Made by a program: the position numbers and the translations under genes. The notes under the pieces are model-generated. The model did no database searches. It was not told where the DNA came from and was given only the letters and a program-made list of their open reading frames with translations. Source: Luteococcus peritonei (lineage in GTDB: Bacteria > Actinomycetota > Actinomycetes > Propionibacteriales > Propionibacteriaceae). From it: a stretch of 64,000 bases of DNA. The stretch is taken from positions 124,001-188,000 of the forward strand of contig NZ_BAAAIX010000009.1 of assembly GCF_039526385.1 (NCBI RefSeq). Direction: 5' to 3'. Each line of letters opens with the position of its first letter. Position 1 is the stretch's first letter. Positions 58,677 to 64,000 of this stretch are shown here, one piece after another.

Positions 58677-58760
58677 ATGGCCATCAGCTACCGCACCGAC
58701 TGCGAGGGCATCGGCGAGAGCATGCTCGACGGATTCTTCGTGGGCTGGCCTGGGACCAGG
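58677..58760 (+). pseudogene. Truncated start of a GNAT-type acetyltransferase
   Basis: The ATG at 58677 follows a -10-like CAGGAT by 6 bases. The first 25 residues (MAISYRTDCEGIGESMLDGF then FVGWP) have the look of the opening of GNAT N-acetyltransferases of the Y-R-T-D...GFFVGWP type. After GWP the similarity stops and the frame continues as random GC-rich codons into the opposing cobS gene. The rest of the gene has been lost, probably by deletion. Confidence 0.5.
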
Positions 58761-58845
58761 GGCGCGGAATCGGCAGCAGGGAGAAGGCTGACCGGCGTCC
58801 GCTGCGCCGGACGGGACGGCCGGTGCGCCCAAACGGCCGGTCTGG

Positions 58846-59631
58846 TCAGGCGAGACGGCCCGCGGCCAGGGCGGCCAGCAGGACGAAGCAGGTCTGGCCC
58901 ACTTCCACCAGCGAGCCGAAGGTGTCGCCGGTGAGCCCGCCCAGGCGGCGCAGCAGGTGACGCTGCCACAGCGCCGCCATCAGCCAGGACAGGGTAGCGG
59001 CCACCGGCAGCACCACGGCCAGGGCGGGGCCGGAGGCCAGGAAGCCCGCGGCAGCACAGGCCAGCAGCGCGGCCAGCGCGTCCACGGCGGCCGCTGCCGG
59101 CGAGGTGACGCCCGTGAACAGGACGCCGAAGCCACCCGGCCGGGCACCCGGGATGCCGCGCACCGTCGCCAGCACCACCCCGATCCGTCCCACCATCGGC
59201 AGGCAGACCGCCGCCGCCACCAGCCAGCCGGCTGCCGCCGCACCCAAGGAGACCAGGGCTGCGGCCTGCAGCAGCAGCACCAGCACCACGGTCGCGACCC
59301 CCATCGGGCCGATGTCGGAGCGCTTCATCAATGCCAGGGCTTCCTCGGGCGCCTTGCGGGAGGCCAGTCCGTCGGCGGTGTCGGCCACCCCGTCCAGGTG
59401 CATGGCGCCGGTGATCCCGGCCAGCGTGGCCAGGGCAGCCATCGCCGCCAGCGCACTCCCTGCCCCGCAGGCCAGCACCAGCCCGGCCGCCGCGCCGCTG
59501 GCCAGGCCGCAGACCAGACCGGCCCAGGGCAGGGCCAGCATGAGCCGACGGGCCACCGGACGGTCCACCTCCAGCACCTCGCCGACCGGCAGCAGGGTGA
59601 ACATGCCCAGCGCCTGCAGCAGGGAGCGCAT
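58846..59631 (-). CDS. cobS: Adenosylcobinamide-GDP ribazoletransferase
   Basis: A 261-residue membrane enzyme that joins adenosylcobinamide-GDP and alpha-ribazole (phosphate) to give the cobalamin nucleotide loop. About six to seven helices. The acidic metal motif MHLDGVADTADGL is at about residues 77-89 and MKRSDIGPMGV near 102, both CobS hallmarks. The ATG overlaps the cobU stop by one base. It is the last gene of the cob operon in this window. Confidence 0.93.
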   Translation of the reverse strand: MRSLLQALGMFTLLPVGEVLEVDRPVARRLMLALPWAGLVCGLASGAAAGLVLACGAGSALAAMAALATLAGITGAMHLDGVADTADGLASRKAPEEALALMKRSDIGPMGVATVVLVLLLQAAALVSLGAAAAGWLVAAAVCLPMVGRIGVVLATVRGIPGARPGGFGVLFTGVTSPAAAAVDALAALLACAAAGFLASGPALAVVLPVAATLSWLMAALWQRHLLRRLGGLTGDTFGSLVEVGQTCFVLLAALAAGRLA

Positions 59632-60176
59632 CAGGCGTCCTTGATGGTCATCGGGATCCCGGTGATGCAGAAGACGACGCGCTCGCAGGCGGCGGCCACC
59701 CGGGTGTTCAGGATGCCCAGCTGGTCGCGGAAGAAGCGCCCCGACCAGTGCGCCGGCACCACCCCCTGGCCCACCTCGTTGCTCACCAGCACCACCTCGC
59801 GGGAGGTCTGTTCGATGGCGGCCACCAGCGCGTCGACCCGCTGCTGCAGCCGCTCGCGCGCCGCCTCACAGGGCCGCTCGCCCTCCCAGATGCCGCACTC
59901 GTCCATCATCCGGGTGAGCCAGACGCCCAGGCAGTCCACCAGCACCACAGCATCGGAGGAGTCACCCAGCACCGCGGCCACGTCGGCGGTCTCCAGGGTG
60001 CGCCAGTGTGCGGGGCGTCGGGCCTGGTGCAGCGCGATCCGCTCCACCCACTCGGCATCGTCGGGGTCGACGGCGGAGGTGGCGACGTAGTCCACCGCCG
60101 GGGCGGGGGCCACCAGCGCCTCGGCATGGGTGGACTTGCCGGAGCGGGCGCCGCCGAGCACCAGGCTGCGGCTCAT
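59631..60176 (-). CDS. cobU: Adenosylcobinamide kinase / adenosylcobinamide-phosphate guanylyltransferase
   Basis: A 181-residue bifunctional enzyme that phosphorylates adenosylcobinamide and adds GMP. P-loop GGARSGKS at residues 8-15, the His of IALHQARRPAHW (guanylylated histidine region, near 50) and VLVSNEVGQGVVP near 128 are all conserved. Length is typical. The start overlaps the cobT stop (ATGA). Confidence 0.93.
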   Translation of the reverse strand: MSRSLVLGGARSGKSTHAEALVAPAPAVDYVATSAVDPDDAEWVERIALHQARRPAHWRTLETADVAAVLGDSSDAVVLVDCLGVWLTRMMDECGIWEGERPCEAARERLQQRVDALVAAIEQTSREVVLVSNEVGQGVVPAHWSGRFFRDQLGILNTRVAAACERVVFCITGIPMTIKDA

Positions 60177-61228
60177 GCGTGCTCCTCGGTGACGCCGGCG
60201 GAGGCGAAGGTGGCCATTTCGCCCAGGACGCGGGCCGCGGTGGCGACGACGGGCAGTGCCAGTGCGCCGCCGGTGCCCTCGCCGAGCCGCAGGCCCAGGC
60301 TCAGCACCGGGCGCAGGCCCAGCTGCTCGCAGGCCCGTCGGATACCGGGTTCGGCGCCCTCGTGGCCGGCCACCAAGTAGCCCTGCACCGCGGGGCACAG
60401 GGCCACCGCCACCAGGGCCGCCGCGCAGGCGATCGCGCCGTCCAGCACCACCGGAACCCGCTGCTCCGCCGCGCCCAGCAGCAGGCCCACGACGGCGGCG
60501 TGCTCGAATCCGCCGACGGCGGCCAGGGCGCCGATCGGGTCGCCGGCGACGGCCCGGTTCACCTCGATACCGCGACGGATGGTGGCCACCTTGTGGGCCA
60601 GCATCGGATCGGGCGCCCCAGCTCCACGGCCGGTGGTGAGCTCCGGGTCCAGGCCGGTGAAGACGCTGGTCAGCGCCGCGGCGGGGGTGGTGTTGCCGAT
60701 CCCCACCTCGCCCGGCACCAGCACGTCGAAGCCGTCGCGCACCGCCTGCTGGGCCGTGCTGATCCCCACCTCGACGGCAGCCAGCGCCTGCTCCCGGGTC
60801 ATCGCCGGCCCTTGGCTCAGGTCCTGGGTGCCGGCGGCCAGCCGCTCGTCGCGCACCCCGTCGACGGCCTGCAGCATGCCCACGTCGACGATCCGCACCG
60901 CGGCCCCGGCGGCACGGGCGATCACGTTCACCCCGGCGCCACCGGCGGCGATGTTGGCCGCCATCTGGCGGGTGACCTCCTGCGGCCAGGGGGAGACGCC
61001 CTGCGCCTGCACCCCGTGGTCGCCGGCGAAGACGCAGACCAGGCCGGCCTCGGGCACCGGTGGCGGGCAGGTGCGGGCGATGGCGGCGAGCTGGTTGCCC
61101 AGCGTCTCCAGCTCACCGAGGGCCCCGGCGGGCTTGGTGAGCTGCAGTTGGTGGGCCTCGGCGGCGGCGCGGGCCTGCTCGTCGACGGGGGTGATCGCGG
61201 CCAGGGTGGCCTCGTACAGGGTGGTCAT
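60173..61228 (-). CDS. cobT: Nicotinate-nucleotide-dimethylbenzimidazole phosphoribosyltransferase
   Basis: A 351-residue enzyme making alpha-ribazole phosphate, the lower-ligand nucleotide of B12. It has the KPAGALGELE opening, FAGDHGVQAQGVSPWPQEVT near 70, GEVGIGNTTPAAAL near 173 and the C-terminal catalytic Glu in LGLRLGEGTGGALA near residue 317. The start overlaps the stop of the upstream fusion gene (ATGA). Confidence 0.93.
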   Translation of the reverse strand: MTTLYEATLAAITPVDEQARAAAEAHQLQLTKPAGALGELETLGNQLAAIARTCPPPVPEAGLVCVFAGDHGVQAQGVSPWPQEVTRQMAANIAAGGAGVNVIARAAGAAVRIVDVGMLQAVDGVRDERLAAGTQDLSQGPAMTREQALAAVEVGISTAQQAVRDGFDVLVPGEVGIGNTTPAAALTSVFTGLDPELTTGRGAGAPDPMLAHKVATIRRGIEVNRAVAGDPIGALAAVGGFEHAAVVGLLLGAAEQRVPVVLDGAIACAAALVAVALCPAVQGYLVAGHEGAEPGIRRACEQLGLRPVLSLGLRLGEGTGGALALPVVATAARVLGEMATFASAGVTEEHA

Positions 61229-63906
61229 CGGTGTCCTTCCATCAGGTCTTCGAGGGCGCCCACCAGGGCGCGGGTGGTGGTCTCGTCGCGCACCGCGAGC
61301 CGGATCCACTGCGGGCCGAGGCCGGGGAAGCTGTCCCCGCGTCGCACCGCGAATCCCCGTGTGGCCAGGGATTCGCGCACCGAGCCGAGCCGGCCGGTGT
61401 CCACCAGCACGAAGGGGGCACAGGGCTTGGCCACCGGCGGCAGCCCGATCCGGGTGAGTTCGTCGACGAGCAGGCGACGCTGCTGCTCCAGCAGCCCCAG
61501 GTCGGCCCGGGCGAAGGCCAGTGCCTCCGGCGTGGAGCAGCCGATCATGGCGGCCAGGGCCGGGGTGGAGACCGCCCAGGGGCTCTGCTGGCGCTCCAGC
61601 CGGGCCACCAGCTCCGGGTCGCCCACCACGTAGCCGGCGCGGATCCCGGCCAGGCCCCAGGTCTTGGTGAGCGAGCGGGTCACCAGCAGGCCGGTCATGT
61701 CCTGGCCCACCAGCGATTCCGGCTCCCCGGGCAGGGCATCCATGAAGGCCTCGTCCACCAGCAGCACCCGGCCGGGGGCGCGCAGCTGCTGCAGGACGGC
61801 GGCGGGGTGCAGCACGCCGGTGGGATTGGTGGGATTGCCCACCACCACCAGGTCGGCCGTGGGATCCACCAGTTCGGGGTGCAGCCGGAAGGGCGGCTCC
61901 AACAGCAGGCGACGCGGCAGGTGGCCGGCCAGCCGCAGGGCGTGCTCGGGCTCGGTGAACTGCGGGTGCACCACCAGCGACTGGCGGATCGGCAGGGCGC
62001 GGGCCACCAGGGCGAAGGCCTCCGCAGCGCCGGAGGTGGGCAGCACCATCTCGGGGGCGACGCCGTGGCGTCCGGCCAGGGCCTCGCGGGCCTGGCGGGC
62101 GTCGGGATAGGGGGCCCAGGTCTCCGGGCGGGCCAGCTGCTCGGCGAGCCAGCCGGGCGGGGCGGTGCGGCGCACGTTCACCGCCAGGTCCACCAGCCCT
62201 TCGGCCAGGTCGGCGTCGCCGTGGTGGGTGAGGTCGGGGGAGGTGGTGCGGCCATCGTGCCTGGTGGTGCGGGCACCGTCCAACGGGATGCGGACACCGT
62301 CCCCCAACGGGGTGCGGGCGTCGGGCGTCGCGCTGTGGGCCCGCGCGGTGTCGTGGCCGACCCTCGTGGCGTCACCGGCTGGGAGATTCGGGGCGACCGC
62401 GCGCCCTTCCTCCGGGGCGATGCCCGCGCCCTCCTCCGAGGCACCCGAAGCGGCCGCATCTCCTGCTGGCAAGGGATGGTGCGTGGCCCAGTCGGCGGCG
62501 GCGAGGGCCAGCCGCTGGGCGGCCTGCGGGAAGCCGGCCCAGTGCAGGTGCTGGTAGCTGGCGTGCACGGTGGGCCGGCCGGTGCCGGCCGGGTCGGCGC
62601 TCAGTCCGTCGAGCGTCTCGGCCTCACCCAGCTGCCAGGCCGGGGTGATCCGGCTCCCGCCGCCGTCGGGCGCTGCCTTCTCGGGTCCCGCCAGTTCGAC
62701 GACGGTGCGGTGGAACTCGTGGCTGGCCACCTGCTGCCCGGCATCGGCCAGCAGGGTGTCGCCGACGGCCACCGGGGTGCGGTAGCCCAGCTGCAGTCGC
62801 GGGGCCATGCGGGCGGTGAGGTCGAGGGCCCCGCTCATCGGTCGGCCGTCGATGCTGCGGCACAGATAGAGCAGGCCGGCGCACTCGGCGACGGTGGGCA
62901 GCCCGGCGCCTACCAGGTCTCGTACCTGCTCGCGCAGCGGCAGGTTGGCGGCGAGCTGGTCGGCGTGCAGCTCGGGGAAGCCGCCGCCCAGGTAGAGGGC
63001 GCTGGTGCCGGGCGGCAGGCAGGTGTCGGTGAGCGGGTCGAGGTCCACCACCTCGCAGCCCGCGGCCTGCAGCAGCTCGACGGTCTCGGGATAGCGGAAG
63101 GTGAAGGCGCGCCCGCCGGCCACCGCCACCCGCGGCCGGCCGTCCACCGGGCGCACCACCGTCGAGGGGTCCCACGGCTCCACCATGACCTCCGGGGCAG
63201 AACGGGCGACGCGCAGCACCGCGTCGAGGTCCAGGTGCTCGGCCACCAGCCGGCCCGCGTGCTCCACCATCGCGGCGGCCTGCTCGCGCTCGGCGGCGGG
63301 CACCAGGCCGAGGTGGCGCGAGGGCGTGACCAGGTCCGGGTCGCGCGGCAGAGCTCCCAGCAGCCCGATGCCCACCTCGTCCAGGGCGCGACGGCACTCG
63401 GCGATGTTGCGCGGGCTGGAAGTGTGGTTCAGCACCACGCCGGCCACGTCCACGTCGTCATAACGGGCCATGCCCAGCGCCTCGGCGGCCAGCGTGCGCG
63501 AGGAGTGCGAGGCGTCCAGCACCAGCACGACGGGGGCGCGCACCAGGCCGGCGGCATGGGCGGTGGAGCCGAAGGCCTTGCGACCCACCGGGTCGGTGCC
63601 CAGCCGCCCGTCGAACAGGCCCATCACGCCCTCGATGACGGCCACCTCGGCACCGGCGGCGCCGTGGGCGAAGAGCGGGGCCACCAGCTCGGTGCCGCAC
63701 AGGTGCGGGTCGAGGTTGCGACCGGGGCGGCCGGTGGCGAGCGCGTGGTAGCCGGGGTCGATGTAGTCGGGGCCCACCTTGGCGGGGGCCACCTGCAGGC
63801 CGCGCTCGCGCAGTGCCGCCATCAGCCCGACGGCCACCGTGGTCTTGCCGTGCCCCGAGGCGGTGGCGGAGACCACCAGGCGGGGTGGCAGGGGAGTGGC
63901 GCGCAT
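61225..63906 (-). CDS. cobB-cobC: Fused cobyrinate a,c-diamide synthase (CobB) and threonine-phosphate decarboxylase-like (CobC/CobD) protein
   Basis: An 893-residue two-domain protein. Residues ~1-480 are CobB/CbiA: P-loop SATASGHGKTT near 13-23, the CbiA block GVMGLFDGR, and the class I glutamine amidotransferase half with AECAGLLYL (Cys near 342) and HEFHRT. A disordered Pro/Gly/Asp/His-rich linker of ~80 residues follows. Residues ~565-893 form a fold-type I PLP enzyme (PTSGAAEAF, VVGNPTNPTGVL, PLP Lys in SLTKTWGLAGIRAGY near 747), as in CobC/CobD that makes aminopropanol phosphate. Both halves look intact. It is the first gene of the operon seen here; AAGGA precedes the ATG. Confidence 0.9.
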   Translation of the reverse strand: MRATPLPPRLVVSATASGHGKTTVAVGLMAALRERGLQVAPAKVGPDYIDPGYHALATGRPGRNLDPHLCGTELVAPLFAHGAAGAEVAVIEGVMGLFDGRLGTDPVGRKAFGSTAHAAGLVRAPVVLVLDASHSSRTLAAEALGMARYDDVDVAGVVLNHTSSPRNIAECRRALDEVGIGLLGALPRDPDLVTPSRHLGLVPAAEREQAAAMVEHAGRLVAEHLDLDAVLRVARSAPEVMVEPWDPSTVVRPVDGRPRVAVAGGRAFTFRYPETVELLQAAGCEVVDLDPLTDTCLPPGTSALYLGGGFPELHADQLAANLPLREQVRDLVGAGLPTVAECAGLLYLCRSIDGRPMSGALDLTARMAPRLQLGYRTPVAVGDTLLADAGQQVASHEFHRTVVELAGPEKAAPDGGGSRITPAWQLGEAETLDGLSADPAGTGRPTVHASYQHLHWAGFPQAAQRLALAAADWATHHPLPAGDAAASGASEEGAGIAPEEGRAVAPNLPAGDATRVGHDTARAHSATPDARTPLGDGVRIPLDGARTTRHDGRTTSPDLTHHGDADLAEGLVDLAVNVRRTAPPGWLAEQLARPETWAPYPDARQAREALAGRHGVAPEMVLPTSGAAEAFALVARALPIRQSLVVHPQFTEPEHALRLAGHLPRRLLLEPPFRLHPELVDPTADLVVVGNPTNPTGVLHPAAVLQQLRAPGRVLLVDEAFMDALPGEPESLVGQDMTGLLVTRSLTKTWGLAGIRAGYVVGDPELVARLERQQSPWAVSTPALAAMIGCSTPEALAFARADLGLLEQQRRLLVDELTRIGLPPVAKPCAPFVLVDTGRLGSVRESLATRGFAVRRGDSFPGLGPQWIRLAVRDETTTRALVGALEDLMEGHR

Positions 63907-64000
63907 GTCGTCCTTCGCGACGGGCGGCGAAGGGGCGACGGGAACCGTCCGCCCCTGGGCCGGGAGCGGTCAAGGCGCACCAGACAGGCGACCGGGCTCG
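63907..64000. other. Window edge upstream of the cob operon
   Basis: No start, riboswitch or promoter can be recognised in these 94 bases. More cob genes may lie beyond the edge. Confidence 0.4.

Noticed and set aside
63907..64000. Cobalamin riboswitch before the cob operon
   Set aside because: The region is too short and shows none of the conserved blocks; it may lie beyond the window.

Overview
The window is high-GC DNA from an actinobacterium, most likely a propionic-acid fermenter of the Propionibacteriaceae. That placement is inference. It rests on a complete methylmalonyl-CoA decarboxylase gene set, a ~1130-residue protein that looks like the pyrophosphate-dependent PEP carboxykinase known from Propionibacterium, late cobalamin (B12) synthesis genes, IdeR/DtxR-type iron boxes, and many genes whose start codon lies 6-7 bases after a TANNNT-like -10 box (leaderless transcripts).

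Layout. 1-5.7 kb: end of a TauE/SafE permease, a VOC protein, a HAD phosphatase, two tandem tiny membrane proteins, an SF2 helicase, and an ECF sigma factor with a membrane partner. 5.7-11.9 kb: a repeat-rich gap, the mmdADCB operon, then a degenerate insertion element and interspersed repeats. 11.9-23.6 kb: an NgcEFG-type amino-sugar ABC transporter, the PPi-PEPCK candidate and, divergently, glpABC. 23.7-29.9 kb: a lipoprotein, a Gly-rich protein, a DEAD-box RNA helicase, a LigB-type dioxygenase, a repeat-rich gap and a FadR regulator. 29.9-35.5 kb: a small protein, a MarR-MFS efflux operon with a clear operator, a BCCT betaine transporter and a nitronate monooxygenase. 35.6-39.6 kb: a siderophore uptake locus split around one iron box. 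39.8-49.8 kb: PAP2 phosphatase, HtrA protease, TetR, DedA, a convergent two-component pair, a HAD phosphatase, a polytopic membrane protein and a DinB protein. 50.3-53.8 kb: efeUOB with an iron box. 54-64 kb: hrpB, a possible small RNA, a 44-residue ORF, serC, a truncated acetyltransferase start and the cobB-cobC/cobT/cobU/cobS operon.

Together the metabolic genes fit glycerol, lactate or amino-sugar fermentation to propionate: GlpABC feeds triose phosphate, PEPCK links PEP and oxaloacetate, methylmalonyl-CoA is decarboxylated with Na+ export, and B12 is the cofactor of methylmalonyl-CoA mutase. Iron supply is doubled (siderophore and Efe) and probably controlled by one iron repressor.

The most unusual content is between genes. 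There are at least six copies of a ~90-bp palindromic element with ~21-bp inverted arms (GGTCGATTTCCGGGG type). Two larger elements have inverted ~20-bp tandem repeats around a GCAACGTTGC palindrome. A wrecked insertion sequence carries a 35-bp perfect hairpin. A region after hrpB looks like a small RNA. No tRNA, rRNA, CRISPR array or prophage was seen.
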